A DNA stretch of 64,000 nucleotides from JAWRCU01 sp033542235 (GTDB lineage Bacteria > Pseudomonadota > Alphaproteobacteria > Rhizobiales > Rhizobiaceae). The position numbers were made by a program, and so were the translations under genes. How positions within the stretch are numbered: position 1 is the first letter of the stretch; each line of letters starts with the position of its first letter. The notes under the pieces were generated by a model, which worked only from the letters and a program-made list of their open reading frames with translations, searched no databases and was not told the origin of the DNA. Positions 9,410 through 17,835 of the stretch are shown here, one piece after another. The stretch is taken from the NCBI RefSeq assembly GCF_033542235.1, contig NZ_JAWRCU010000004.1, forward strand, positions 124,001 through 188,000. Reading direction: 5' to 3'.

Positions 9410-10039
9410 ATGACCGTGACCGGCAAGCTTCAAAACGCCAGCCTAACCCAGGCAACCGATGTCGCCGGGCTGTCTGCGCTAATTGGGCGCGCGACACGCG
9501 CCGGCAAGGGGTTGCCTCCGTTAGACCGCTGGAATCCGGAATTTTGTGGTGACATCGACATGGAGATCAGGGCCGACGGTACCTGGTTTTATCTCGGCAC
9601 GCCAATCGGACGCATGCCGCTGGTCGAGCTCTTCTCGACAATACTCAGGAAGGATGCCGACGGCCGGACCTATCTCGTGACGCCTGTGGAAAAGGTTGGC
9701 ATCCGCGTCGCCGATGCGCCTTTCATTGCCGTAGAAATGAACGTAAGTGGCGAGGGGCACAATCAGGTCCTCACGTTCCGCACCAATGTCGGCGACCTGG
9801 TGGAGGCGGGGCCAGGTCATCCGCTGCGCTTCGTCGACGAGGCCGAGACCGGCGGACTGAAACCCTATCTTCTGGTGCGGGGGCGGCTGGAGGCGCTGCT
9901 AGCGCGGCCAGTCATGTACGAGCTCGTCGAGCACGGTGAAGAGGTCGAGATCGACGGCAGGATCATGTTTGCGGTGCGCTCCAGGGGTGAGGTCTATCCG
10001 ATCATGCCGGCCAGAGAACTGAGGCGGCTCAGCGCCTGA
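9410..10039 (+). CDS. DUF1285 domain-containing protein
   Basis: 209 aa, conserved alphaproteobacterial protein of unknown function. The core pattern is visible: PPLDRWNPEFCGDIDMEIRA, then DGTWFYLGTPIGRMPLVELF, then the continuation YLVTPVEKVGIRVADAPF and the C-terminal FAVRSRGEVYPIM. The start is ambiguous: GTG at 9404 and ATG at 9410 are both in frame and neither has a good ribosome-binding site; I took the ATG. It diverges from the MoxR operon and overlaps the next gene by one base (TGATG), so it forms a coupled unit with the CoA pyrophosphatase and CCA transferase. That arrangement is common in this order. Confidence 0.9.
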   Translation: MTVTGKLQNASLTQATDVAGLSALIGRATRAGKGLPPLDRWNPEFCGDIDMEIRADGTWFYLGTPIGRMPLVELFSTILRKDADGRTYLVTPVEKVGIRVADAPFIAVEMNVSGEGHNQVLTFRTNVGDLVEAGPGHPLRFVDEAETGGLKPYLLVRGRLEALLARPVMYELVEHGEEVEIDGRIMFAVRSRGEVYPIMPARELRRLSA

Positions 10040-10671
10040 TGGACAAGCTCGCTGCGAAGCTCTTTTCGGCCGAAGATTTCCGCATCCGCGCAGCGCGCGA
10101 GACCGGGCCACACCACGGTTCCGACTATGGCGACCACCGCCTCAACCCCGACCTTCGCGAAATGATCCTCCGCGACGGCTTGCGTGACGCGGCGGTGCTG
10201 ATCCCGGTCGTCGACCGTGGCGAGCAGGCGACCGTGCTGCTCACGAAACGAACGGAGAAGCTGCGCAGCCATTCCGGGCAGGTCGCGTTTCCCGGCGGGC
10301 GCATCGAGCCGGTCGATGCCTCGGCCGAGGATGCCGCATTGCGCGAGACGTTCGAGGAGGTCGGGCTCCCGACAAGCGCCGTCGAGGTGATCGGCCGCAT
10401 GCCGGACTACGTCGCCGGCTCGGGGTACCGCATCGTGCCGGTGCTTGGGATCGTGACGCCGCCTTTCGATCTTGTCCTCAACGAGCATGAGGTCGATGCG
10501 GCCTTCGAGGTGCCGCTCGGCTTCCTGATGAATGCCGCCAACCACAACCGTGAGAGCCGCATCTGGCAGGACAAGCAGCGCTTCTACTACACCATGCCTT
10601 ATGGAGAGCGCTTCATCTGGGGCGTGACGGCGGGCATCATCCGCACGCTCTATGAAAGGCTTTACGCGTGA
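10039..10671 (+). CDS. CoA pyrophosphatase (NUDIX hydrolase, NudL-like)
   Basis: Hydrolyses coenzyme A or acyl-CoA to 3',5'-ADP and phosphopantetheine. 210 aa. The UPF0035/CoA-type pattern precedes the Nudix box: VLLTKRTEKLRSHSGQVAFP then GGRIEPVDASAEDAALRE and TFEEVGL, with the catalytic RE and EE pair intact. The ATG at 10039 shares a base with the stop of the DUF1285 gene, and its own TGA overlaps the GTG of the CCA gene, so three genes are translationally coupled. CoA as substrate is inferred from the subfamily motif. Confidence 0.92.
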   Translation: MDKLAAKLFSAEDFRIRAARETGPHHGSDYGDHRLNPDLREMILRDGLRDAAVLIPVVDRGEQATVLLTKRTEKLRSHSGQVAFPGGRIEPVDASAEDAALRETFEEVGLPTSAVEVIGRMPDYVAGSGYRIVPVLGIVTPPFDLVLNEHEVDAAFEVPLGFLMNAANHNRESRIWQDKQRFYYTMPYGERFIWGVTAGIIRTLYERLYA

Positions 10672-11927
10672 GCGCGTCCATTGCCGGCGCCAATTGGCTG
10701 AAGGGCCGTACCCTCCAGGCCCTGCTCAAGGCGCTATCCGAAGGCGACGAGGAGGCGCGCATCGCCGGCGGCGCAGTGCGCAACACGCTGCTTGGCAAAT
10801 CCGTCAATGATGTCGACATCGCGACGACGACACTACCTGATGAGACGGCCCGCCGTGTCGAAGCGGCAGGCTTCCGCGCCGTGCCGACGGGCGCCGAGCA
10901 TGGCACGATCACCGTGGTCGCCAACGGCAAACCGTACGAAGTCACGACATTGCGCGACGATATCGAGACCGACGGGCGGCGTGCAAAGGTGCGGTTCGGC
11001 CGCGACTGGAAGCGCGATGCCGAACGGCGCGATTTCACGATCAATGCGCTCTACGCGACGGCGGACGGGGAGGTCGTCGACCTCGTCGGCGGGCTTGCCG
11101 ACATCGAGAGCCGCACGATCCGCTTCATCGGCGATGCGGAGTTGCGCATTCGTGAGGACTTCCTGCGTATACTGCGTTTTTTCCGTTTCTTCGCCTGGTA
11201 TGGCGGGGGGCGGCCCGATGCCGAAGGGCTGAAGGCCTGCGCAAGGCTGAAGGATGGGCTCGACCGGCTGTCGGCGGAACGCATTTGGGCGGAGCTCAAG
11301 AAGCTGATGTCGGCAGCCGACCCGTCCCGCGCGCTTTTATGGATGCGCCAGGCGAGCGTTCTGACGCGGGTCTTGCCGGAAAGCGAGAGGTGGGGAATCG
11401 ATTTCATTCATCCGCTGGTGCGTGCCGAGGGCGATCTTGGCTGGCCCCCGGACCCGATGCTCAGGCTGGAAGCGCTGTTGCCCCCCGATCCGGACCGTTT
11501 GAGAGCACTTGCCGAGCGGCTGCGGTTTTCGACAGAGGAGGCAAGAAGGCTCGAAGGCTGGGCGAGACAGCCCTCAATCGCCGCCACCACGACCGAAAGC
11601 GTGCTGGCGCGCATGCTCTACAAAGGTGATCCGGCGGCCGTCATCGACCACCTTCGCCTGGCTCTGGCCATTGCCCGCGCCAAGGCGGTCTCGGACGACA
11701 AGGCAATGCTCCAGGCTGGGGGTATTTCGCGCTTGCTTGCCTACACGGAAAACTGGAAAAGGCCGGAATTCCCAGTGAAAGGCGGTGACCTGAAGCAACT
11801 CGGCCTTCCGGCTGGACCGAGGCTCGGCGCCGTGTTGAAGTCACTCGAGGCCGAGTGGATCGCTTCCGGCTTCATGCTCGACCGGGAAGCGCTGATGTCG
11901 CGCGCCGCGGTGCTAATGACGGACTAG
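10668..11927 (+). CDS. CCA tRNA nucleotidyltransferase
   Basis: Adds or repairs the 3' CCA end of tRNAs without a template. 419 aa, class II polymerase-beta superfamily. The nucleotidyltransferase motif is GGAVRNTLLGKSVNDVDIAT (about residues 26-45) with the paired aspartates in DVDIA. The flexible-loop sequence RDDIETDGRRAKVRFGRDW and the basic motif RRDFTINALYATADGEVVDL follow; the neck and body helices carry EDFLRILRFFRFFAWYG. No HD phosphohydrolase domain is seen, so it is the short alphaproteobacterial type. It starts at GTG 10668, overlapping the upstream TGA by 3 bases. Confident. Confidence 0.95.
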   Translation: MSASIAGANWLKGRTLQALLKALSEGDEEARIAGGAVRNTLLGKSVNDVDIATTTLPDETARRVEAAGFRAVPTGAEHGTITVVANGKPYEVTTLRDDIETDGRRAKVRFGRDWKRDAERRDFTINALYATADGEVVDLVGGLADIESRTIRFIGDAELRIREDFLRILRFFRFFAWYGGGRPDAEGLKACARLKDGLDRLSAERIWAELKKLMSAADPSRALLWMRQASVLTRVLPESERWGIDFIHPLVRAEGDLGWPPDPMLRLEALLPPDPDRLRALAERLRFSTEEARRLEGWARQPSIAATTTESVLARMLYKGDPAAVIDHLRLALAIARAKAVSDDKAMLQAGGISRLLAYTENWKRPEFPVKGGDLKQLGLPAGPRLGAVLKSLEAEWIASGFMLDREALMSRAAVLMTD

Positions 11928-11965
11928 CGCAGCACGTCAACTCCGGCCGCGTCGCGGTCTCCGCT

Positions 11966-12018
11966 TCTTCAAAGCAACGGATCGGTTCGGAGCCGCTGCC
12001 CTTCGGGTCGATGCGCTA
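11966..12018. repeat. Family B palindromic repeat, diverged short form
   Basis: Diverged copy of the repeat: ttcttcaaagcaacggatcggttcgg at the start is broken by ccgctgccc and ends ggtcgatgcgctag. The terminal word gatgcgctag is identical to the copy at 37220-37229. The cta at 12016-12018 is the TAG stop of the minus-strand DUF1059 gene. Confidence 0.55.
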
Positions 12019-12201
12019 GGCTGCGTCGCGCACTTTCTCGATTCGTGAGCGGATTGCCTCGATCATGCTCTCCCGGATTATCGTCTCTCCATGAGCCTCG
12101 CGCATGTGCTCCACGGCGCGGCGCATCACTTCGGCCTCTTCCTCGGCGCGGGTATGCCAATCGCAGCCAGGCACCAGCGTGCCGCATTGAAATTCCTTCA
12201 T
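12016..12201 (-). CDS. Small DUF1059-family protein
   Basis: 61 aa from the ATG at 12201, with GAAGGAG placed 6 nt upstream; a TTG at 12216 is in frame but itself forms part of that ribosome-binding site. The sequence MKEFQCGTLVPGCDWHTRAE has the two cysteines and histidine typical of DUF1059, followed by the charged helix EAEVMRRAVEHMREAHGET. The spacing of Cys, Cys and His suggests a small metal-binding or stress protein, but no function is established. The stop codon lies in the adjacent palindromic repeat. Confidence 0.82.
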   Translation of the reverse strand: MKEFQCGTLVPGCDWHTRAEEEAEVMRRAVEHMREAHGETIIRESMIEAIRSRIEKVRDAA

Positions 12202-12402
12202 GGCCGTCTCCTTCAATTGCTTTTTTGAATGCTATTCTTTTTCCCGGTAAGCACCATAACGGGAAATACGGCGACAGGTTGCCCGCCGGCCGGGAAATGG
12301 CCGCAAAACTGTCGTGTTCCCTCGCAAAGCCCACAAAGCCGGAAAGGCGGGCCAAGTGCCGCCCTTCCGCCGTCGCACCAAGTCAAGCTGCGCCGAGCAG
12401 CG

Positions 12403-12666
12403 TCAATGGACGATCTTGACCGACTCGGCCAGCCGGCCGCCGTGCCTCGCCTCCCAGGAAATGGACACCTTGTCCCCAGCCTTCAGGCCAGGATCCTTGA
12501 AATCTTTCCGCAGCGCGTATTTGTTACCGTTGTCCAACGTCAGCATCATGGCGTGCGAATCGAACTCCTTCACTGTGCCGGATGTGTTGTGCATCGCGGC
12601 GGCAAAGGCGAGGGAAGACGTAGCGAGCACCGCAGCGGCCGCCGTGGATACAAGAAGCTTACGCAT
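12403..12666 (-). CDS. DUF1344-like small secreted protein
   Basis: 87 aa from the ATG at 12666, which has AAGGAG 8 nt upstream; in-frame upstream sequence to 12849 looks non-coding. Residues 1-23 (MRKLLVSTAAAAVLATSSLA) form a typical Sec signal peptide with cleavage near AFA-AA. The mature part (GTVKEFDSHAMMLTLDNGNK, LKAGDKVSISWEARHGG) is a small beta-rich fold resembling DUF1344 proteins of rhizobia. It is presumably periplasmic. No partner gene is obvious. Confidence 0.82.
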   Translation of the reverse strand: MRKLLVSTAAAAVLATSSLAFAAAMHNTSGTVKEFDSHAMMLTLDNGNKYALRKDFKDPGLKAGDKVSISWEARHGGRLAESVKIVH

Positions 12667-12870
12667 GACGAGCACTCCTTGATGGCGTGCCCCGCCGCTT
12701 GGCGGATACCCGCCGTGGGGGATGAGGGCCGTCCGGTCACGTCGCGTCGCGGCTCTTGGGCAAACCGCCGGCGTTTCCCAGCCTAACACTCCTCTGAAAT
12801 TAGACCAAAAGGACGTTTGCGCAGGGTCGCCCATCACATTCCGGGTCACGATTTCGGGATTGAGACGGCT

Positions 12871-13761
12871 CTATTGTTGCTGGCGGCCCCTGGCCGCAAC
12901 CGCGCTGCCGGCAGAGAGCCATTCGCTGACCACCTGGACGTCCTCCTTGCCGAGCAGGTGGCCTGCCGCAATCGTCAAGGAATCCACGTTCGCGCCGCGG
13001 TCGCGGAGCAGTTCCTCGAGCGCCGGCGCGAATGGCGCATAAATCTTGTCCTTTTGGCCGGCAACGCAGAGGAACCGTGAGCGGCGCAAGTCGACTTCCG
13101 GTGCTGCATGCAGAACCGGCATGGCGCGCAGCAACACCGCGCGATGAATGAGGTTCGGATCGAGCAGCGCCATCGCCGCAATCAAATTGGCGCCATTGGA
13201 GTAGCCGATGAAAACGGCACGGTTGAGATCGAGCTTCTCGGCTGCCATCCTGTCCTTGAGAAAGTCAGCAAAGGCCTGCGCTTCCTTGCGAATGTCGTTC
13301 TGGTCGAATTCGGTCGCCGTTATACGCGCATACCAGCGCTTTATTCCCTTCTGGGTGACCCGGCCGGACACGCCAAACAGCGTTGCGTGAGGCGCCACGC
13401 TCGACGCCAGCTTGAACAGGCTCGTCTCGTCGCCCCCGGAGCCGTGAAGAAGGATCATCGTCTCGCCCGAAGGATTCTGCGGCCTGAGCAAGCGGTAGGC
13501 GAAGCGATGCACCCGGGTGATCGGTTCAGGGACGCTCAATTTCTTCAGCGCACCTTCCGGGAGGCCAAGAGCTTGTCCTTCGCCGAGGGCGGCCTTCGTC
13601 CCTCGCGGCTCAACGCAGTCTTTCGCAGTCTTTTCCACATTGCCCTGGTGACCGATGCTCGCGCAGGGCGAAACATCCCGGGCGTGCACGGGATCGATGT
13701 TGCTCGCAATAGCGATCGGCAATGCCGAGATGAGCAGCGCTATCAGGCGGTATTTGGCCAT
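12871..13761 (-). CDS. Secreted alpha/beta hydrolase (phospholipase/carboxylesterase-like)
   Basis: 296 aa from the ATG at 13761, preceded by GGA about 7 nt away; a TTG four codons earlier is also in frame. An N-terminal signal peptide (LIALLISALPIAIASNIDPV) ends near HARD. The fold is recognisable from the oxyanion-loop ILLHGSGGDE, the nucleophile elbow GYSNGAN with the catalytic serine, the acid in CVAGQKDKIY and the histidine in IAAGHLLGKED. This resembles the YpfH/carboxylesterase 2 family. Location is probably periplasmic or extracellular. The substrate is unknown. Confidence 0.87.
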   Translation of the reverse strand: MAKYRLIALLISALPIAIASNIDPVHARDVSPCASIGHQGNVEKTAKDCVEPRGTKAALGEGQALGLPEGALKKLSVPEPITRVHRFAYRLLRPQNPSGETMILLHGSGGDETSLFKLASSVAPHATLFGVSGRVTQKGIKRWYARITATEFDQNDIRKEAQAFADFLKDRMAAEKLDLNRAVFIGYSNGANLIAAMALLDPNLIHRAVLLRAMPVLHAAPEVDLRRSRFLCVAGQKDKIYAPFAPALEELLRDRGANVDSLTIAAGHLLGKEDVQVVSEWLSAGSAVAARGRQQQ

Positions 13762-13997
13762 GGTCAGATCCAACCGTCGACAGAGTAAGCCAGGCTTCCA
13801 ATCGCGAGAACATCGCTCGCGGAAATATGGCCGCCCGACAAACAGTCTGGATTCGCCGGCCCTGTTACGCTGTGCTGGCCCGCAGCGTTCGCGTCGCTAA
13901 TAGCGGATGCAGCGGGCTTGTCACCAGCAAATTTGCCGCCGAAGGCAGAATGCCGCACCGTCATGAGAAGAGTATATCAGTGCCGCTCGCGAACGGC

Positions 13998-14912
13998 CTA
14001 GGGCCATTTCACTTCGGGAGGCATGCTGGAAAGGATCGAGGCGACGTTCCCGCCGGTTTTCAACCCAAAGATAGTGCCGCGGTCATAAAGCAGGTTGAAT
14101 TCGACATAACGGCCACGGCGGATGAGCTGTTCCTCGCGGTCGGCTTCAGTCCAGTTCAGGGAAAAGTTCCTGCGCACGAGGTGGTCGTAGACGACCAGGA
14201 AAGAGCGGCCGACATCCTGCACGAATCGGAAATCGGCATCCCAGCCCCCGTGCTCCTCCCCCGAATGCAGCCAGTCGAAGAAGATTCCGCCGATGCCGCG
14301 GGGTTCGTTGCGGTGCGGCAGGAAGAAGTACTCGTCGCACCAAGCCTTGAACTTGCGGTAGTCGGCGACAGCCGCGTGCTTGTCGCAGGCAAATTGCATC
14401 GCCTTGTGGAAGAGGATCGTGTCAGGGTCCTCCTGCGTGCGGCGGCGGTCGAGCACCGGGGTCAGGTCGGCGCCGCCGCCGAACCATTGCCGGTTGGTCA
14501 CCACCATGCGCGTGTTCATATGGACGGCGGGAACGTTCGAGTTCCAGGGATGCGCGATCAGGGAAATGCCGCTGGCCCAGAAGCGCGGGTCTTCCTCGGC
14601 GCCGGGAATCTGCTTGCGAAAGTCGGGGGAGAATTCGCCATGGACTGTCGAGGTGTGCACGCCGACTTTCTCGAAGACCCGGCCATGCAGCATCGACATC
14701 AAGCCGCCCCCGCCATTGCCCTCATCACGCTGCCAGGCGGTCTTTTCGAAGCGCCCGGGCGTCCAGGACGATTGCGGCCCGGTCACGCTATCCTCGAGCG
14801 CCTCGAAGGAAGCGCAAATCTTGTCGCGCAATTCCTCGAACCAGACCCGCGCGAGTCTCTTCTTGTCTTCGATGTCGGCCGGCAGCCCGGCCGGAATGTC
14901 GGGGCGCTCCAT
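13998..14912 (-). CDS. hemF: Oxygen-dependent coproporphyrinogen III oxidase
   Basis: Aerobic haem-biosynthesis enzyme that oxidatively decarboxylates coproporphyrinogen III to protoporphyrinogen IX. 304 aa from the ATG at 14912 (MERPDIPAGLPADIEDKK), with GGAG 5-8 nt upstream; the in-frame extension upstream is arginine-rich and antisense to another gene. Family motifs are strong: WQRDEGNGGGGLMSMLHGR, HPWNSNVPAVHMNTRM, WFGGGADLTPV, GIGGIFFDWL and RGRYVEFNLLYDRGTIFGL. The family acts as a cytoplasmic homodimer. It stands alone, tail to tail with the esterase gene region and head to head with a small hypothetical gene. Confidence 0.96.
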   Translation of the reverse strand: MERPDIPAGLPADIEDKKRLARVWFEELRDKICASFEALEDSVTGPQSSWTPGRFEKTAWQRDEGNGGGGLMSMLHGRVFEKVGVHTSTVHGEFSPDFRKQIPGAEEDPRFWASGISLIAHPWNSNVPAVHMNTRMVVTNRQWFGGGADLTPVLDRRRTQEDPDTILFHKAMQFACDKHAAVADYRKFKAWCDEYFFLPHRNEPRGIGGIFFDWLHSGEEHGGWDADFRFVQDVGRSFLVVYDHLVRRNFSLNWTEADREEQLIRRGRYVEFNLLYDRGTIFGLKTGGNVASILSSMPPEVKWP

Positions 14913-14992
14913 AGGCACTCCATTGCAATTGCCAGGCGCATTCGCGCCAAAGGACTCGTCTTTTGCCCCGGCGATCCCTAATCTTCTGAGGG

Positions 14993-15292
14993 ATGGGGTC
15001 AAGTCTGCCCTTGGACGCAGTTTGGGAGTTCCTCGTGCGCACCCCGACGCGGCCGCCGCTCGACGGCCTGAAGAAGAGACTGGATCGTTCCCGCGCCGAG
15101 AAGACGCGGCTGCCCCGCGACGGCTTCGTTCGCGAGAGCTTCGTGCTGCCGCGCGGCGACGCACGGCTGAAGGCGCGCGAATGGTTCGACCGCTGGCCGA
15201 AGCAGGCCTATTGGACCGCGATCGAAAGCTGGTCGGAGCGTCCGGGCGATGTGATCGAGTTCACAATGCGAAGGCTCCCGGCGGCGGATTGA
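14993..15292 (+). CDS. Conserved hypothetical protein, 99 aa
   Basis: Small soluble protein with no recognised domain. The C-terminal half reads FVLPRGDARLKAREWFDRWP then KQAYWTAIESWSERPGDVIE and FTMRRLPAAD. I remember similar short rhizobial proteins of unknown function, so I judge it real. The ATG at 14993 has GAGGG too close for an ideal site; a TTG at 15011 is an alternative. It diverges from hemF with an 80-nt gap and converges on the L,D-transpeptidase. No function is proposed. Confidence 0.7.
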   Translation: MGSSLPLDAVWEFLVRTPTRPPLDGLKKRLDRSRAEKTRLPRDGFVRESFVLPRGDARLKAREWFDRWPKQAYWTAIESWSERPGDVIEFTMRRLPAAD

Positions 15293-15334
15293 TCCGCTTC
15301 TATCTTGCCGCGGCAATTCGACGGCTTTGCGGCG

Positions 15335-16033
15335 TCAGGTCACCAGCAGCGGCGTCTTGCTCGGCACATGGTCGTACAGGTGAATGACGTCCTGGTTGAA
15401 CATGCGCACGCAGCCTGACGATGCGGCCTTGCCGATGGACTGCCAGTCCGGCGAGCCATGGATGCGGTAAAGCGTGTCCTCACCGTTCTGGAAAATGTAG
15501 AGAGCACGCGAGCCGAGTGGATTGTCGAGGCCGGGCGGCATGCCCTGCCGCCATTTCTCCAACCTGGGATCGCGCTTGATCATGGCGTCCGGCGGCGTCC
15601 ATGTGGGCCATTTGCGCTTCCACTGGACCACCGCCCGGCCTTTCCAGGAATAACCCTGGCGACCGAGCCCGACGCCGTAGCGCATTGCCATGCCGTCCTT
15701 GAGCACCCAGTAGAGGTGTTTCTCGGTGGTGTCCACGACGATCGAGCCCGGCGCCTCGCCAGTCGGATCGACGACAAGCTGACGCAGGAAGCGTCGGTCG
15801 ACTTTCTGGAAAGGGATGGCCGGCAGAGCATAGCCCTGGTCTTCCATGCCGGCATAGACGGCGGCGTGGTCGACTTCCGTCGGCTGTGGCTCCAAGGGTG
15901 GCGCAGGCCTCGGCGGTGGCGCGGCGTTGGCCTGAGTGGATGGAGCAGGCATGGTCGTGCAGGCCGAGACGGCAGATGCGCCGGCGAGGGCCGTTCCGAT
16001 CAGGAACGACCGGCGCGAAAGCTGAATTGTCAT
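15335..16033 (-). CDS. L,D-transpeptidase (YkuD domain), likely lipoprotein
   Basis: Catalyses 3-3 cross-links or protein attachment in peptidoglycan. 232 aa. The N-terminus has RRSFLIGTALAGASAVSAC, a twin-arginine-like, lipobox-containing signal with the lipidated cysteine at residue 25. A proline-rich linker follows. The YkuD domain starts near residue 95 (SIVVDTTEKHLYWVLKDG) and carries the catalytic motif IHGSPDW with H192 and SSGCVRM with C208. GVGLGRQGYSWKGRAVV is also typical. The gene is monocistronic, with a long non-coding stretch upstream. Family assignment is secure; which cross-link it makes is unknown. Confidence 0.94.
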   Translation of the reverse strand: MTIQLSRRSFLIGTALAGASAVSACTTMPAPSTQANAAPPPRPAPPLEPQPTEVDHAAVYAGMEDQGYALPAIPFQKVDRRFLRQLVVDPTGEAPGSIVVDTTEKHLYWVLKDGMAMRYGVGLGRQGYSWKGRAVVQWKRKWPTWTPPDAMIKRDPRLEKWRQGMPPGLDNPLGSRALYIFQNGEDTLYRIHGSPDWQSIGKAASSGCVRMFNQDVIHLYDHVPSKTPLLVT

Positions 16034-16365
16034 TTTGTCGGGAAGTCTTTTGTCAGTTCTGCGAACGGGGTTGAGGGGCGAGGACCAGAGCGCTTAAAGC
16101 GGCGGCGAGCTTGGTTTCAACATCAATCGCGACTAGTCGGTGTCGCGTAGACACGGGCAGCGCTGTTCGAAGAAGGCTGTTGCATATCCGTCACTGAAAT
16201 GATGCGCGGCCGACCCGCCGCGACGGTCATGACGCGCCCGTGAGCCTTCTGGCGCCGGTGCCCTTCTGGCGCCGGTGCCCTTCTGGACCGGATCAGGGCT
16301 TGGACGGGCCGCTCGAAGGTGGCGGGATGTTTCGGCTCTATCTTCTGGTCGGCTGCCGGCGGCGC
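16034..16365. other. Non-coding gap between the L,D-transpeptidase and trmL
   Basis: About 330 bases with no convincing gene on either strand. It should hold the promoter of the minus-strand L,D-transpeptidase gene. Its only clear structure is the short tandem repeat at 16245-16286. Confidence 0.6.
16245..16286. repeat. 17-bp tandem repeat, about 2.5 copies
   Basis: The unit ccttctggcgccggtgc occurs twice without change (16245-16261 and 16262-16278) and then partially (ccttctgg). Each unit contains the palindrome ggcgcc. It lies downstream of trmL and upstream of the L,D-transpeptidase gene, both on the minus strand. Confidence 0.85.
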
Positions 16366-16824
16366 TCAGCCAACCTGCCTGACCGCTTCACCGGCTGCCA
16401 TTGCAGCAGCGAGGGCGACATTGAGGCTGCGGCCGCCGCCCGGCATCGGGATCGTGAGGCGCGCATCGGCCGCGTCGTGGACATGCTCGGGGACGCCCGC
16501 CGATTCGCGGCCGAACAGCAGAATGTCATTCGAGGCGAATTCGAAGCGGGTGTAGGGCCGCTCGGCTCTGGTCGAAAAGAGAAGAAGCCGTCGTCCTTCC
16601 CTCCGCCGCCAGTTTTCGAAGCCAGTGAAGTCGAGGTGGCGGGTGAGGGCCGCCATTTCGAGATAGTCCATTCCGGCGCGTCTCAGCGCGCGGTCGGAAA
16701 GGTCGAAGCCGGCCGGTTCGATGACGTCCACCGCGAGCCCGAGGCAAGCGGCAAGCCGCAGGATCGTACCGGTGTTTCCGGCGATATCCGGCTGGTAAAG
16801 GGCTATCCGCAGACCGATGCTCAA
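16366..16824 (-). CDS. trmL: tRNA (cytidine(34)-2'-O)-methyltransferase
   Basis: SPOUT-class methyltransferase that 2'-O-methylates the wobble base of certain leucine tRNAs using S-adenosylmethionine. 152 aa, the usual length. The N-terminal IALYQPDIAGNTGTILRLAA is the family's first motif; the knot motifs are LLFGRESAGVPEHVHD and LTIPMPGGGRSLNVALAAA. The ATG at 16824 is the first start in a compact gene. The gene is single and follows a repeat-rich stretch. Confidence 0.94.
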   Translation of the reverse strand: MSIGLRIALYQPDIAGNTGTILRLAACLGLAVDVIEPAGFDLSDRALRRAGMDYLEMAALTRHLDFTGFENWRRREGRRLLLFSTRAERPYTRFEFASNDILLFGRESAGVPEHVHDAADARLTIPMPGGGRSLNVALAAAMAAGEAVRQVG

Positions 16825-16847
16825 TTCGAAGAGTTCCTAAAGCGGGA

Positions 16848-16998
16848 TAATTGGAGCGGAGTCATTCCTGCCGCCCCAGTTGTGTGTTTTGAAGCATGAT
16901 CTTTTCCGAAAAGTCTGCAACTTTTCGGGATCATGCTAGCTGATTGTTTTTGAAGCATGATCTTCTGCGAAAACTCTACAATCTTTCGGAATGCTCTA
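16848..16998. repeat. Family C palindromic repeats, two units
   Basis: Unit 1 (16893-16937) is a near-perfect dyad, starting agcatgatcttttccgaaaag and ending cttttcgggatcatgct. Unit 2 (16953-16996) is a decayed copy starting agcatgatcttctgcg. The 45 bases before unit 1 (aattggagcgg, ccgccccag, tgtttt) recur before the copy at 53030-53125, so the mobile unit is longer than the dyad. It sits upstream of trmL. Confidence 0.78.
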
Positions 16999-17419
16999 AA
17001 CTGAACCGTGACATGCCGGCAACACGTTGTCAGGATGCAGAGAAAACTGCTCACCTTGCGGTAGCCAGTTGCCCCAAAGCAGTTTATAGAGCGCGGGTCT
17101 TCAACTCGAACCGACGGAGGCGGACATGGAATTCATGATGACCGTAGATATCCACCGCCCCATCCGCGGGCTTACTGCCTGACGGCGGCATCGGTTCGAC
17201 GCTCCTTACATTACCTGAAGTAACAGTCAGCATCGTCTCGATTCCCGCCGGATCTTTTTCCCGGTTTTCGAAGGAATCCAGCGATGTTGCGCACTTTGCC
17301 AAAGGGGCTCCGGGCCCCGCCTGACCGCGCTCCCGCGCTCACCGTCAAGGCGGCAGGCTGGCTCGCCTTCGCAGCGCCGCGCTCGACCATTTTTCATGCC
17401 CGCAAGGGAGGACAGACCA
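16999..17419. other. Poorly coding stretch with a short SD-led ORF
   Basis: No confident gene. A plus-strand ORF at 17126-17182 (18 aa, MEFMMTVDIHRPIRGLTA) follows GGAGG by 7 nt, which is a good initiation signal for such a short peptide. A second 47-codon ORF begins ATG at 17284 near GAAGGAATCC. Neither resembles anything I recognise. The stretch could be a leader region, a decayed gene, or non-coding. Confidence 0.35.
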
Positions 17420-17800
17420 TTGTCTGATTACAATCAGCATGTGACGACGCTGGGCATCCAGAAGCTGGCTGCCTGGGCGTTTGCCGTGGGTGAACGGCCG
17501 CGTATCGACGAGGCCCGTCCGCGCCCGCGGCCGCATCGCGGACAGTTGCCAGACGTCGATTTCGACCGGGCGATCGTAGATCCGAATTATCGGCCGCTCT
17601 GGTTGCGGCTAGCCGATTTCATTCTCGGGCACGGTACCGGCGCGCCGGAAGGTTCCGAGGCCGAGACGAGGGCGGTTCCCGCCACCATCCTCGGCGAACG
17701 GCTCGCCACGGCCTATATTGGAGAGAAGCAGGCCGGCGAAGCCTCTGTTCGTGCCACCGTCGGCAATTCCAGTCAAAATAGCTGTTCGCGCGCGGCGTAA
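17420..17800 (+). CDS. Hypothetical protein, 126 aa
   Basis: Not recognised. I start it at TTG 17420 because GGGAGG lies 7 nt upstream and the protein then begins MSDYNQHVTTLGIQKLAAWA; an ATG at 17396 is in frame but lacks such a site. The middle part, GQLPDVDFDRAIVDPNYRPL then WLRLADFILGHG, looks like real protein; the final third is low-complexity and may be loosely conserved. No membrane segment or known motif is seen. It lies 35 nt before the first ABC transporter gene in the same direction. Could be non-coding. Confidence 0.4.
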   Translation: MSDYNQHVTTLGIQKLAAWAFAVGERPRIDEARPRPRPHRGQLPDVDFDRAIVDPNYRPLWLRLADFILGHGTGAPEGSEAETRAVPATILGERLATAYIGEKQAGEASVRATVGNSSQNSCSRAA

Positions 17801-17835
17801 GACTGCGCGCGACATCACCAATCGAGTGCTCCAGG

